The translations under genes were made by a program, and so were the position numbers. Positions 8,750-16,571 of a DNA stretch of 64,000 nucleotides are shown one piece after another. Every line of letters begins with the position of its first letter. The first letter of the stretch is position 1. Under the pieces are notes generated by a model. That model worked only from the letters and a program-made list of their open reading frames with translations, was not told where the DNA came from and made no database searches. Source of the DNA: Chryseobacterium sp. BLS98 (lineage in GTDB: Bacteria > Bacteroidota > Bacteroidia > Flavobacteriales > Weeksellaceae); assembly GCF_001045445.1 (NCBI RefSeq), contig NZ_LFNF01000002.1, positions 1,281,059 to 1,345,058 on the forward strand. The letters are read 5' to 3'.

Positions 8750-9451
8750 TTAATGCTGATTTTTAAAGATATGAAACTCTTTGGTGAGTTCAAGATATGG
8801 GTCCGAGTATTGTCTCGGACTTTTTTCTATCACGAAATCAGACTCTTTAATCACTGCTTCGGTAAAGGAAAATTCAAGAACTAATCTTTTCGTTTTTGAG
8901 CCGTCTATTCCTTTAATATTGATTTTCCTTTTTAAAAACAACCGGTATTTCAAAGCCGTTTCAATAAATCCACTCCCCGCTTCTGCAGGAATAATAACCG
9001 ACAAAACACCCTGTTCTGACATTAAGCTTGCAGACGCTTTGATAAGCTGCTTAAAATTCAGTTCAACAGTTTGACGGGCCAGTTTATCTTTATCAGAAGA
9101 AGATTCTTCAAAATAAGGCGGGTTTGAAACAATAAGATCAAATTTTGTTTTTGTTTCAAAAGTTTTAAGGTCCTGATGAATATTTTTCAGCCTTGAATGA
9201 AAAGGGGAATTCTCAAAGTTTGCTTTGGTAAGTAAAACCGCCTCTTCATTGATGTCAATTCCAAAAAAATGTGCGTCTGGATTTCTCTGGGCAAGCATTA
9301 ACGAAATCAGGCCGGTACCGGTTCCTATTTCCAAAACTTCCGAGGCATTTTCTGCATCAGCCAGAATACCCAGTAATACTCCATCTGTTCCCACACGGAA
9401 AACATCTTTTGACTGCTGAATTTCAAAATGTTTAAATCTAAAAGGCTTCAC
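8750..9451 (-). CDS. trmN: tRNA1(Val) adenine-37 N6-methyltransferase, TrmN/YfiC type
   Basis: A 233-residue SAM-dependent methyltransferase. The SAM-binding loop EIGTGTG is at 41-47, an acidic ribose contact lies in FFGIDIN, and the catalytic motif NPPY is at 110-113, marking amino-group methylation of adenine. The N-terminal KPFRFKHFEIQQ and the TDGVLLG segment match the YfiC/TrmN6 family, which methylates A37 of tRNA1-Val. The start is a GTG that overlaps the stop codon of the upstream histidine kinase gene by one base (TAGTG), implying coupled translation. A 9-bp inverted repeat (8714-8722 with 8746-8754) overlaps its stop codon and might act as a shared terminator with ftsE. Confidence 0.85.
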   Translation of the reverse strand: MKPFRFKHFEIQQSKDVFRVGTDGVLLGILADAENASEVLEIGTGTGLISLMLAQRNPDAHFFGIDINEEAVLLTKANFENSPFHSRLKNIHQDLKTFETKTKFDLIVSNPPYFEESSSDKDKLARQTVELNFKQLIKASASLMSEQGVLSVIIPAEAGSGFIETALKYRLFLKRKINIKGIDGSKTKRLVLEFSFTEAVIKESDFVIEKSPRQYSDPYLELTKEFHIFKNQH

Positions 9452-10905
9452 TATAAATTGGTAGGTAGCGTGATAGTAAATGTAGATCCTTTCCCCACTT
9501 CAGATCTTACGGTGATCTCTCCTTTGTAATCTTCGATCATCTTCCTTACCATGGAAAGCCCAAGCCCCATCCCGCTGTTTTTAGAGGTAAAATTAGGCTC
9601 GAATATTCTTTCATACATATTTTCAGGAATTCCGATTCCGTTATCCTGCACAGAAATCATTACTCTTCTCTGATGCTGTTCCACATCTACATTGATGATC
9701 AGCTTACGCTCGTCACTCTGTGCCTGTTTTGCATTGGTCACAAGATTGGTAATGATCCTGGAAAGGTAAATCCTGTCCATATTGATCATAATATTCGCCT
9801 TATTGGAGTGCATAAAAATACTGTCGTCGTTGAAAACACGGAGAATATCTTCTACTTCTGTGTTCAGATTGATGACTTCATTATTTTTTTCAGGAAGCTT
9901 GGCAAATTCCGAGAAAGCAGAAGCAACAGTGGCAATCAGATCGATCTGGTCTACCATCGTTTTGCTCATCAGTTTTACCCTTTCCCTGATATTTGGATCT
10001 TCAGGATCAAATTTTCTTTCAAAGTTCTGAATGGTCAGCTTCATCGGAGTCAGAGGGTTTTTAACCTCATGAGCAACCTGTTTTGCCATTTCCCTCCAGG
10101 CTTCTTCAGATGCTTTGAAACGGAGTCTCTCCTTCTGGTCCTGGATCTGGAGAATCATTCTATTGTAGGCTCTTGCCAATGCATTAAGCTCATCGTTCTT
10201 GTAATATCTGATAGGACGCATTTCGTTTTCAAATAAAGTAATGCGGGTAATCATATCAGAAAATTTGGTGATATTTTTTGCTAAACTGTTAGACGTTACC
10301 CAGCTAATCCAGATACTGAATAATATGAGAAAAATATCTACCAGGAGAATATATTTTACATACTGGTGAAGAACATCTAGATAGGCAGATTCATTATGAT
10401 ATAAGGGAATATATACAATACCTATAGGTTCAAGCTCGTTGTTTTTCAAAAGAAGATAAGAAGAAGTACGCTCTGCATCTTTGGACCTGTCATATCCTTT
10501 AATATCTACCCTGGAATCAGTAGCCAGAATCTTATTGACGATATTGAGCGGAATGGTTTTCTGTTCGATAAGACTTTCATCCTTATTAGAGAGCAGGTAA
10601 TTTCCCTTCAGGTTGTAGATCACAATATCATGCTTGTTGATATCCGCTATCTCAAAAATACTATTGCCCAATACCTGTGGAAGATCTTTGGTCTCCACAA
10701 GAGTTCGGCTCACTGCATAGTTAAGATAGGTCATCACAGCATTAGTCTTCTCCTGCATATCAATATTACTTTGCTGCAGGGAATTATTCCTTAGAACGAA
10801 ATAGGGAACCAGCGATGTAGCGACAACACTTAAAAAACATACGAGCAGAAAACCGAAAAACACCCGGTTTCTTAAACTGTACCCTTTATATTTACTTATT
10901 GGCAT
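9451..10905 (-). CDS. Membrane sensor histidine kinase (NtrY-like)
   Basis: A 484-residue two-component sensor. It has a first membrane helix near residues 14-38, an extracytoplasmic sensing region, a second helix near 183-206, a HAMP linker, the phospho-acceptor histidine at 279 in the H-box QVAHEVKNPLTPM, and a C-terminal ATPase domain with N-box NLVTNAKQA, DNGIGIPE and GMGLGLS. This arrangement with NPLTP after the histidine resembles NtrY-type kinases. No response regulator gene is next to it, so it is an orphan kinase by position. It sits between riboflavin synthase (one base away) and the methyltransferase (one-base overlap), in one tight minus-strand operon. The ligand is unknown. Confidence 0.88.
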   Translation of the reverse strand: MPISKYKGYSLRNRVFFGFLLVCFLSVVATSLVPYFVLRNNSLQQSNIDMQEKTNAVMTYLNYAVSRTLVETKDLPQVLGNSIFEIADINKHDIVIYNLKGNYLLSNKDESLIEQKTIPLNIVNKILATDSRVDIKGYDRSKDAERTSSYLLLKNNELEPIGIVYIPLYHNESAYLDVLHQYVKYILLVDIFLILFSIWISWVTSNSLAKNITKFSDMITRITLFENEMRPIRYYKNDELNALARAYNRMILQIQDQKERLRFKASEEAWREMAKQVAHEVKNPLTPMKLTIQNFERKFDPEDPNIRERVKLMSKTMVDQIDLIATVASAFSEFAKLPEKNNEVINLNTEVEDILRVFNDDSIFMHSNKANIMINMDRIYLSRIITNLVTNAKQAQSDERKLIINVDVEQHQRRVMISVQDNGIGIPENMYERIFEPNFTSKNSGMGLGLSMVRKMIEDYKGEITVRSEVGKGSTFTITLPTNL

Positions 10906-10906
10906 C

Positions 10907-11491
10907 CTACTTTTTAATTAACCTAGCAATATACTTACCAATAATGTCAAATTCTAAATTAACTTTATCTCCGATTTTAAGATGTTGCATATTGGTAAAC
11001 TCCCAAGTGTAAGGAATAATAGCTACAGAAAACTGTGTATCCTCGCTTTTTGCCACAGTAAGACTTATCCCGTTCACTGTAATAGAGCCTTGAGGAACCG
11101 TTACGAAACTGCCGGCATCTTCATATTTAATAGTAATAAAATAGCTTCCGTCCTTATTTTCAATTCCTGCCACTTCACCTGTTTTATCAACATGTCCCTG
11201 CACGATATGTCCGTCCAGTCTTCCATCCATCTTCATGCATCGCTCAAGATTTACCACAGTACCCACTTCCCATTTACCAAGATTGGTTTTTTCCAGCGTT
11301 TCATTGATGGCCGTTACCACATATTGGTTTTCCCTGATCTCAACAACTGTAAGACAGCATCCGTTATGGGCAAGACTTTGATCTATTTTCAGCTCGTTCG
11401 TAAAAGGGCATGTTAATGTAAAATCTATGTTGCTTCCTTTTTCTTCAATCTTTTCAATAACGCCAACTGCTTCAATAATTCCTGTGAACAT
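10907..11491 (-). CDS. ribE: Riboflavin synthase
   Basis: This 194-residue enzyme makes riboflavin by dismutation of two 6,7-dimethyl-8-ribityllumazine molecules. It shows the invariant N-terminus MFTGIIEAVG and two consecutive lumazine-binding domains (about 1-97 and 98-194). Each carries the family pattern, for example HNGCCLTVVE in the first and VNGISLTVAK in the second, and GHIVQGHVD begins the second domain. The rest of the riboflavin pathway is not nearby. A TATCTTTG element at 11526-11533 (minus strand) lies 34 bases ahead of the start and probably drives ribE, the kinase and trmN together. No FMN riboswitch was recognised. Confidence 0.95.
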   Translation of the reverse strand: MFTGIIEAVGVIEKIEEKGSNIDFTLTCPFTNELKIDQSLAHNGCCLTVVEIRENQYVVTAINETLEKTNLGKWEVGTVVNLERCMKMDGRLDGHIVQGHVDKTGEVAGIENKDGSYFITIKYEDAGSFVTVPQGSITVNGISLTVAKSEDTQFSVAIIPYTWEFTNMQHLKIGDKVNLEFDIIGKYIARLIKK

Positions 11492-11503
11492 ATTATTTTT
11501 TGC

Positions 11504-11533
11504 TAAATTTGTAAATTATAATCTTCAAAGATA
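11504..11533. promoter_or_regulatory. Divergent promoters, ribE operon and pdxA
   Basis: Within the 48 bases between two cofactor-biosynthesis genes, TAAATTTG (11504-11511) faces pdxA and TATCTTTG (11526-11533, minus strand) faces ribE. The transcripts probably start within or beyond each other's promoter, so they may compete. Confidence 0.55.
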
Positions 11534-11539
11534 ATCAAA

Positions 11540-12631
11540 ATGAGCCCAAAAAACCATAAAGTACGAGTAGGAATTTCAATCGGTGATTTTAACGGCATCG
11601 GTCCGGAGATCATCATGAAATCCCTGAGTGACAAAACCATTACGGATTTTTTCACTCCGGTGATTTTTGGCTCGGGAAAGTTATTCACCTTCCAGAAAAA
11701 TATTTTCAAGCTGAACCTGAACTTCAACTACATCAATGAAGCTTCGCAGGCGCAGGCAGGAAAACTCAATATGGTGAATCTCACCAAGGACAATGTGAAC
11801 GTAGAACTGGGAGTTCCAACGGAAGAATCCACCAAAATGGCCATTGCTTCTCTGGAATTGGCTACAGAAGCTTTAATGAAGGGGGACATTGATGTTCTGG
11901 TTACCGCACCTATCAATAAGGATGAAATGGTAAAAATAGGCTTTAAACACGCCGGACATACAGGGTATTTCGAAGAAAAATTCAGTAAGAAAGGACTTAT
12001 GTTCCTGGTTACGGATGAACTTAAAGTAGCTGTTTCTACCCACCATATTCCAATTGCGAGCGTAGCAGAAAATATTTCCAAGGAAAAAATTAAGAAGCAG
12101 ATCAGAGCCCTGAATCAGACTTTGATTGAGGATTTCTGTGTACAGAAACCGAAAATCGCCGTATTGGGACTGAATCCTCATGCAGGTGACGGAGGTGTAA
12201 TTGGAAAAGAAGAAATAGAAATTATAGAACCGGCAATAAAGGAGCTATCTGACAATGGAATACTGGCTTTCGGCCCTTATCCTGCGGACAGTTTTTTCCA
12301 GCCCAGCAAATATAAAAGCTTCGATGCTGTTTTAGCCATGTACCATGATCAGGGACTTGCACCGTTCAAAACCCTGGCCTATGAAGAAGGTGTGAATTAC
12401 ACAGCCGGGCTTCCGTTTATCAGAACTTCTCCAGACCACGGAGTGGCCTATGATATTGCAGGAAAAAACATTGCCGATGAGCAGAGTTTTACCGAAGCCA
12501 TCTTCACAGCTATTAAAATTTTCAGAAACAGAAGTGAATATAACGACCTGATGAACAACCGGATGCAGCCAAGAAAGATGGCCGTTGACAACGGAGTGGA
12601 TGAAGATCTGCCGGACGAAAATGAAGGATAA
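11540..12631 (+). CDS. pdxA: 4-hydroxythreonine-4-phosphate dehydrogenase PdxA
   Basis: PdxA oxidises 4-phosphohydroxy-L-threonine in the DXP-dependent route to pyridoxal phosphate. The 363-residue protein begins VRVGISIGDFNGIGPEII and carries the family signatures VTAPINK, a metal-binding histidine segment GHTGYFEE, LNPHAGDGG and MYHDQGLAPFK, and RTSPDHG near the C-terminus. It ends with an acidic tail. A separate gene for the partner enzyme PdxJ is not in the window. It is divergent from ribE, with whose promoter it shares a 48-base gap. Confidence 0.95.
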   Translation: MSPKNHKVRVGISIGDFNGIGPEIIMKSLSDKTITDFFTPVIFGSGKLFTFQKNIFKLNLNFNYINEASQAQAGKLNMVNLTKDNVNVELGVPTEESTKMAIASLELATEALMKGDIDVLVTAPINKDEMVKIGFKHAGHTGYFEEKFSKKGLMFLVTDELKVAVSTHHIPIASVAENISKEKIKKQIRALNQTLIEDFCVQKPKIAVLGLNPHAGDGGVIGKEEIEIIEPAIKELSDNGILAFGPYPADSFFQPSKYKSFDAVLAMYHDQGLAPFKTLAYEEGVNYTAGLPFIRTSPDHGVAYDIAGKNIADEQSFTEAIFTAIKIFRNRSEYNDLMNNRMQPRKMAVDNGVDEDLPDENEG

Positions 12632-12672
12632 CCGTTTAAAACAAATTTTAAATTAATTTGTTATGGATTTTA

Positions 12673-12703
12673 TTTGTTATTATAAAAAAATTGCATATTT
12701 TTG
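12673..12703 (+). promoter_or_regulatory. Full consensus promoter for the yceD-rpmF pair
   Basis: TTTG (12673-12676), 19 bases, then TATTTTTG (12696-12703). The element covers 12701, where a longer reading frame would start, so translation must begin at the ATG at 12716. Confidence 0.8.
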
Positions 12704-12715
12704 CACACTCATTTT

Positions 12716-13246
12716 ATGGACAAGTTAAGAAACTATGACGTAAGCTTTTCCGGACTTAAAAACGGGAAGCACGTGTTCAAATTTGAGATAGATAAAACGT
12801 TCTTTCAATTATTTGACACTGAACAGGAATTTACAAATCCTAAGATAACTGCAGATGTTTTTCTCGAAAAACATACAACATTTTTAGAATTTGAGATCAA
12901 AGTACATGGGACGGTAGTTCTTGTTTGTGATATCACAAATGACGAGTTCGACTATCCTATTGAAAACGAGATCAAAATTTTGGTGAATTTTGGTGAAGAA
13001 TATGACGACAGCAATGAAGACGTCATTACAATACCGGCTTCAGATCATGCATTTAATGTAGCTCAGCTGATTTACGAAAATGTTCAGCTTTCTATTCCGA
13101 TGAAAAAAATTTCACCGAATGTAAGCGATGAAGATCTGGAAATTCTTAGCAGGTTCAGTCCGAAAGACATTGAAGAATCCGAGGAGGAAGAACACGACAG
13201 CGATCCCCGATGGGACGCGTTGAGAAAATTAAAAGACAATAATTAA
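12716..13246 (+). CDS. YceD/DUF177 family protein upstream of rpmF
   Basis: A 176-residue acidic cytoplasmic protein starting MDKLRNYDVSFSGL. Its position directly before rpmF and its fold pattern, including a central LVCDITNDEFDYPIE segment, fit the YceD/DUF177 family, whose members influence 23S rRNA accumulation. The cysteine motif CxRCL of many proteobacterial members is reduced to one cysteine here, as in other divergent homologues. The C-terminus, SEEEEHDSDPRWDALRKLK, matches the DPRWxxLxxL ending common in the family. The start is chosen because the upstream start would fall inside the promoter. Confidence 0.8.
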   Translation: MDKLRNYDVSFSGLKNGKHVFKFEIDKTFFQLFDTEQEFTNPKITADVFLEKHTTFLEFEIKVHGTVVLVCDITNDEFDYPIENEIKILVNFGEEYDDSNEDVITIPASDHAFNVAQLIYENVQLSIPMKKISPNVSDEDLEILSRFSPKDIEESEEEEHDSDPRWDALRKLKDNN

Positions 13247-13263
13247 ATAAAATAATTTAAATA

Positions 13264-13293
13264 TGATGAGATGATGAATCTCATCGCTCATCA
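13264..13293 (+). promoter_or_regulatory. Hairpin between the yceD-like gene and rpmF
   Basis: TGATGAG pairs with CTCATCA and an inner GATGA pairs with TCATC around a three-base loop, with only AT opposite G unpaired. That gives a 12-bp stem ending 19 bases before the rpmF start codon. No T run follows, so it is not a standard terminator. It could be a processing site or a binding site controlling L32 synthesis; that is inference. Confidence 0.5.
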
Positions 13294-13312
13294 ATTAAAA
13301 AAGTTATTCAAA

Positions 13313-13516
13313 ATGGCACATCCTAAGAGAAGACAGTCGTCCACAAGAAGAGATAAGAGAAGAACTCATTATAAAGCAGTAGTTCCTCAATTAGCGAAAG
13401 ATGCAACAACTGGTGAACTTCACCTTTATCACAGAGCTCACTGGCATGAAGGAAAACTTTACTACAGAGGTAAAGTAGTATTGGAAAAAGAAGTAGCAAC
13501 TACAGAAGAAAACTAA
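13313..13516 (+). CDS. rpmF: 50S ribosomal protein L32
   Basis: A 67-residue basic protein beginning [17 protein letters not shown], the usual L32 N-terminus, with the conserved segment LHLYHRAH and YYRGKVVL. It lacks the zinc-ribbon cysteines of some L32 forms, so it is the cysteine-free type. It belongs to the yceD-rpmF pair found widely in bacteria and is followed by a strong terminator. The start at 13313 is preferred over an in-frame upstream ATG because it gives the standard L32 N-terminus. Confidence 0.96.
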   Translation: MAHPKRRQSSTRRDKRRTHYKAVVPQLAKDATTGELHLYHRAHWHEGKLYYRGKVVLEKEVATTEEN

Positions 13517-13552
13517 GAGTCGCTTTTCGCTGAAAAAGCCTCATTTTAATAC

Positions 13553-13591
13553 AAAAACCGCCCAATTTTGATAAAATTAGGCGGTTTTTTG
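13553..13591 (+). terminator. Terminator after rpmF
   Basis: AAAACCGCC with AATTTTG pairs against AAAATT and GGCGGTTTT, followed by a run of T. Confidence 0.85.
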
Positions 13592-13620
13592 TTGTTTTTT
13601 ATGTTTTTTTGGTATCTTTG
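13592..13620 (+). promoter_or_regulatory. Promoter for accB-accC
   Basis: TATCTTTG at 13613-13620 matches the -7 consensus. TTG at 13592-13594 stands 18 bases upstream as a probable -33, directly beyond the rpmF terminator. Confidence 0.6.
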
Positions 13621-13643
13621 GAACAAAATCAAATATCAATTTT

Positions 13644-14132
13644 ATGGACATTAAAGACATACAAAATCTTATTAAGTTTGTATCTAAAGCTGAAGTTTCA
13701 GAAGTAAAATACAAAACTAAAGATTTCGAAATCACCATTAAAACTCCATTAGCCGGAAGCGATGCAGTTTATGCGCAGCCAGCAGTGTACCACACAGCTC
13801 CTCAGGCTGCGGCAGCTCCAGCCCCTGCTCAGGCAGCATCTCCGGCAGCGGTTTCTGTTGAAAAAACGGAAGCAGCATCAGATGACAGCAAATATGTGGC
13901 GATCAAATCTCCAATGATCGGTACTTTCTACAGAAAACCATCTCCGGATAAAGACGTATTCGTGAATGTAGGTGACGAAATTTCTGCAGGAAAAGTAGTT
14001 TGCGTAATCGAAGCAATGAAATTATTCAACCAGATCGATTCTGAAATCAGCGGAAAAATCGTGAAGATTTTAGTAGACGATGCTACACCGGTAGAATACG
14101 ATCAGCCTTTATTCTTAGTAGATCCATCTTAA
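13644..14132 (+). CDS. accB: Biotin carboxyl carrier protein of acetyl-CoA carboxylase
   Basis: A 162-residue BCCP. After an N-terminal domain comes an Ala/Pro/Gln-rich flexible linker (about residues 45-75), then the biotinyl domain with the biotinylation motif EAMKLFN, lysine 126. The carrier swings carboxybiotin between AccC, encoded just downstream, and the AccAD carboxyltransferase; accA lies about 14 kb away at 28562. A promoter lies 24 bases upstream. The gap to accC is 99 bases and filled by short tandem repeats. Confidence 0.96.
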   Translation: MDIKDIQNLIKFVSKAEVSEVKYKTKDFEITIKTPLAGSDAVYAQPAVYHTAPQAAAAPAPAQAASPAAVSVEKTEAASDDSKYVAIKSPMIGTFYRKPSPDKDVFVNVGDEISAGKVVCVIEAMKLFNQIDSEISGKIVKILVDDATPVEYDQPLFLVDPS

Positions 14133-14140
14133 TTTAGAAG

Positions 14141-14221
14141 TTAGATGTTAGACATTAGATGTTAGACTTAATTCTGCATTCAAAATAACATTATCTAATT
14201 TTCAAATTATCTAATTTTCAA
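14141..14221 (+). repeat. Short tandem duplications between accB and accC
   Basis: Two direct duplications: TTAGATGTTAGACA at 14141-14154 repeated with one change at 14155-14168, and the 16-mer ATTATCTAATTTTCAA at 14190-14205 repeated exactly at 14206-14221. They end just before accC and look like replication-slippage products. They also make the TTG at 14223 an unlikely start for accC. Confidence 0.8.
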
Positions 14222-14231
14222 ATTGAAGAAG

Positions 14232-15587
14232 ATGTTCAAAAAAATATTAATAGCCAACCGTGGCGAAATTGCAATGCGTATTTTACGTACCTGCAAAGAA
14301 ATGGGGATCAAAACTGTTGCCGTATACTCTACCGCAGACAAAGACAGTCTCCATGTAAGATTTGCTGATGAGGCAGTTTGTATAGGACCTGCTATGAGCA
14401 AAGATTCCTATCTTAAAATCCCTAATATTATAGCAGCAGCGGAAATTACCAATGCTGACGCTATTCATCCTGGTTATGGATTTTTATCTGAAAATGCCAA
14501 CTTCTCAAGAATCTGTCAGAAAAATAACATCAAGTTCATTGGTGCTTCTCCTGAACAGATCGAAAGAATGGGTGATAAAGCAAATGCCAAAGCGACGATG
14601 AAGGCTGCAGGAGTACCATGTGTACCAGGTTCCGACGGATTGATCGAATCTTACGAGCATGCTGTAAAAGTAGCTGAAGAAACAGGATATCCTGTTATGA
14701 TCAAAGCTACTGCTGGTGGTGGTGGAAAAGGGATGAGAGCCGTATGGAAAGCCGAAGACCTTAAAGATCACTGGGAATCTGCCATTCAGGAAGCTGTAGC
14801 AGCTTTTGGAAACGGAGGGATGTATATGGAAAAACTGATTGAAGAGCCCAGACACATTGAAATCCAGGTAGCCGGAGACCAGTACGGAAAGGCATGTCAT
14901 CTTTCTGAAAGAGACTGTTCTGTACAGAGAAGAAACCAGAAACTGACTGAAGAAACTCCTTCTCCTTTCATGACTGACGAACTTCGTGAGAAAATGGGTG
15001 AAGCTGCTGTAAAAGCTGCTGAATTCATTGGATATGAAGGGGTGGGAACTATTGAATTCCTTGTAGACAAGCACAGAAATTTCTATTTCATGGAAATGAA
15101 TACAAGAATCCAGGTAGAGCACCCTATTACCGAACAGGTAATTGATTATGACCTGATCAGAGAACAGATTCTTCTTGCGGCAGGAACTCCTATTTCCGGA
15201 ATCAACTATTACCCGAAATTACACTCAATCGAGTGCAGAATCAACGCTGAAGATCCTTATGCTGATTTCAGACCGTCTCCGGGAAAAATCACAGGATTAA
15301 ATATTCCTGGTGGACACGGAGTAAGAGTGGATACTCACGTTTATTCAGGATATACCATTCCTTCCAATTATGACTCTATGATCGCTAAGCTTATCACTAC
15401 CGCTCAAACCCGTGAGGAAGCTATCGCTAAAATGAGACGTGCACTGGAAGAATTCTACATTGAAGGTGTAAAAACAACGATTCCTTTCCACAGACAATTG
15501 ATGGATAATGAAGATTATCTGTCAGGAAACTATACAACAAAATTCATGGAGGATTTTGTAATGGACAAAAAATATGATAATCATTAA
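14232..15587 (+). CDS. accC: Biotin carboxylase subunit of acetyl-CoA carboxylase
   Basis: AccC carboxylates the biotin on AccB with bicarbonate and ATP, the first step of fatty-acid synthesis. The 451-residue protein starts [18 protein letters not shown], typical for the family, and has the ATP-grasp glycine loop GGGGKGMR, the ERDCSVQRR segment, the [11 protein letters not shown] catalytic stretch and the C-terminal biotin-carboxylase domain. The ATG at 14232 gives the canonical N-terminus; an in-frame TTG nine bases earlier abuts a tandem repeat and is rejected. It is followed by a hairpin with a T run. Confidence 0.96.
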   Translation: MFKKILIANRGEIAMRILRTCKEMGIKTVAVYSTADKDSLHVRFADEAVCIGPAMSKDSYLKIPNIIAAAEITNADAIHPGYGFLSENANFSRICQKNNIKFIGASPEQIERMGDKANAKATMKAAGVPCVPGSDGLIESYEHAVKVAEETGYPVMIKATAGGGGKGMRAVWKAEDLKDHWESAIQEAVAAFGNGGMYMEKLIEEPRHIEIQVAGDQYGKACHLSERDCSVQRRNQKLTEETPSPFMTDELREKMGEAAVKAAEFIGYEGVGTIEFLVDKHRNFYFMEMNTRIQVEHPITEQVIDYDLIREQILLAAGTPISGINYYPKLHSIECRINAEDPYADFRPSPGKITGLNIPGGHGVRVDTHVYSGYTIPSNYDSMIAKLITTAQTREEAIAKMRRALEEFYIEGVKTTIPFHRQLMDNEDYLSGNYTTKFMEDFVMDKKYDNH

Positions 15588-15607
15588 GATTATTTACAGA
15601 TACATTT

Positions 15608-15638
15608 TAAACTGCCTCATTCCGGGGCAGTTTTTTTA
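15608..15638 (+). terminator. Terminator after accC
   Basis: AAACTGCC pairs with GGCAGTTT, followed by seven T. Confidence 0.75.
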
Positions 15639-15750
15639 TTTCAAAATCCGGTTCAGCTTCTATAAAAACGTTGAATCTCCCTGCTTATCGGAAGTAATCA
15701 TTTCTTAATATTAAATTCTATAATCCATTGATTACCAACCAATAATTTGC

Positions 15751-15764
15751 CTAACAATTGTTAG
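15751..15764. promoter_or_regulatory. Perfect 14-bp palindrome upstream of the hcp gene
   Basis: CTAACAATTGTTAG is its own reverse complement. It lies 65 bases upstream of the -7 element of the hcp gene, in a 299-base non-coding stretch that otherwise holds the accC terminator and AT-rich sequence. It could be a regulator binding site; the regulator is unknown. Confidence 0.4.
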
Positions 15765-15828
15765 TCGAAGAATTACTACATTTTTTAAAATTTTTCCAAA
15801 AACTTTTTTCTGATAACATAATTACTTC

Positions 15829-15836
15829 TATTTTTG
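15829..15836 (+). promoter_or_regulatory. -7 element for hcp
   Basis: TATTTTTG matches TANNTTTG, 50 bases before the start codon. The -33 position has only an imperfect TTTTTTCTG. Confidence 0.5.
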
Positions 15837-15886
15837 GTGATATAAACAACAAATCACAAAATATTAACAATTAAAATTTACTAATC

Positions 15887-16294
15887 ATGGCAGAAAGAAA
15901 TTCAAGAGGAATTTTAAAATTCAACGGCGGTGAGGGGCAAAAGTTATTAAAGCTTAACTACAGTGTATCCCGTTCTACAGATGTATCAGGAAGAGTAGCA
16001 TCAGATCCTTCCAATGCACTCATCAAAATCACAGTGGAAGCTACAGAAAAATCAGATATTCTGGAAAGCCTTCTTAACGGAAAATACAAGCCTACAACCG
16101 GAGAAGTTACCTTCAATAAGTCTCACGAAGAAGGAACACTGACTACTTTGAAATGGGAAAACGGATATGTAATCCAGCATGAAGTAGACTTCGACGCAGT
16201 AGATGATAACAGCATGTACATCACTTTTGTTGTGAGTGCAGAACAAATTGATCTTGGTAATTCTTCATACAGAGGAGAATGGCCTTCATCTTAA
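15887..16294 (+). CDS. Type VI secretion tube protein Hcp/TssD, Bacteroidetes subtype iii family
   Basis: A 135-residue protein without signal peptide. Its pattern follows the Bacteroidetes TssD family: a first strand RGILKFN, then LNYSVSRSTDVSGRVAS, then KITVEATEK, a central TLTTLKWENGYV, and a final VVSAEQIDLG with a C-terminal W. Hcp forms hexameric rings that stack into the inner tube of the contractile injection machine and are expelled on firing. No other T6SS gene (sheath, baseplate, VgrG, ClpV) is in the window, so this is an orphan copy. It has its own promoter and is flanked by accC and rocD. Assignment rests on pattern recall, not alignment. Confidence 0.75.
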   Translation: MAERNSRGILKFNGGEGQKLLKLNYSVSRSTDVSGRVASDPSNALIKITVEATEKSDILESLLNGKYKPTTGEVTFNKSHEEGTLTTLKWENGYVIQHEVDFDAVDDNSMYITFVVSAEQIDLGNSSYRGEWPSS

Positions 16295-16326
16295 GATCGT
16301 AATTTCTATTCAAAAAATAACAACAG

Positions 16327-16370
16327 GCAGAATGGTAACCCGCATTGAAGGATACTGTTCTGCTTTTTTG
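16327..16370 (+). terminator. Possible terminator after hcp
   Basis: GCAGAA (16327-16332) can pair with TTCTGC (16358-16363), followed by six T. The loop is long, so this is a weak call. The remaining bases up to rocD are AT-rich and contain no gene. Confidence 0.4.
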
Positions 16371-16547
16371 CTGTAATAACTATATTTATTATCTCATACA
16401 AAGGCTAACCTGAAAGATATAAAACCTATTCTACCTTATCAGGAAAAGAAATATTTTCTAAAACGTTTCAATCCGTCCCTAAAATACACTTTAAATACTT
16501 CCCCGTACCCTATTATGTTTTTGTTCATGCATCTCATTAATAATGCT

Positions 16548-16555
16548 TAAATTTG
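16548..16555 (+). promoter_or_regulatory. -7 element for rocD
   Basis: TAAATTTG, a TANNTTTG match 16 bases before the rocD start codon; no well-spaced -33 was found. Confidence 0.45.
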
Positions 16556-16571
16556 TCAAAAACCAAAACAT

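Noticed and set aside
9673..10236. 187-codon plus-strand frame opposite the histidine kinase
   Set aside because: Antisense shadow of the kinase core; no start context or domain.
10907..11540. FMN riboswitch near riboflavin synthase
   Set aside because: The 48-base gap is too short and holds only promoter elements.
12701..12715. Upstream extension of the yceD-like frame
   Set aside because: It starts within the TATTTTTG promoter element; the ATG at 12716 is used.
14141..14221. CRISPR-like repeats between accB and accC
   Set aside because: Two short adjacent duplications without spacers; slippage explains them.
14505..15122. 205-codon frame on the minus strand opposite accC
   Set aside because: It lies wholly antisense to a strongly conserved gene and its translation is Ser/Phe/His-rich, as expected for a shadow frame.
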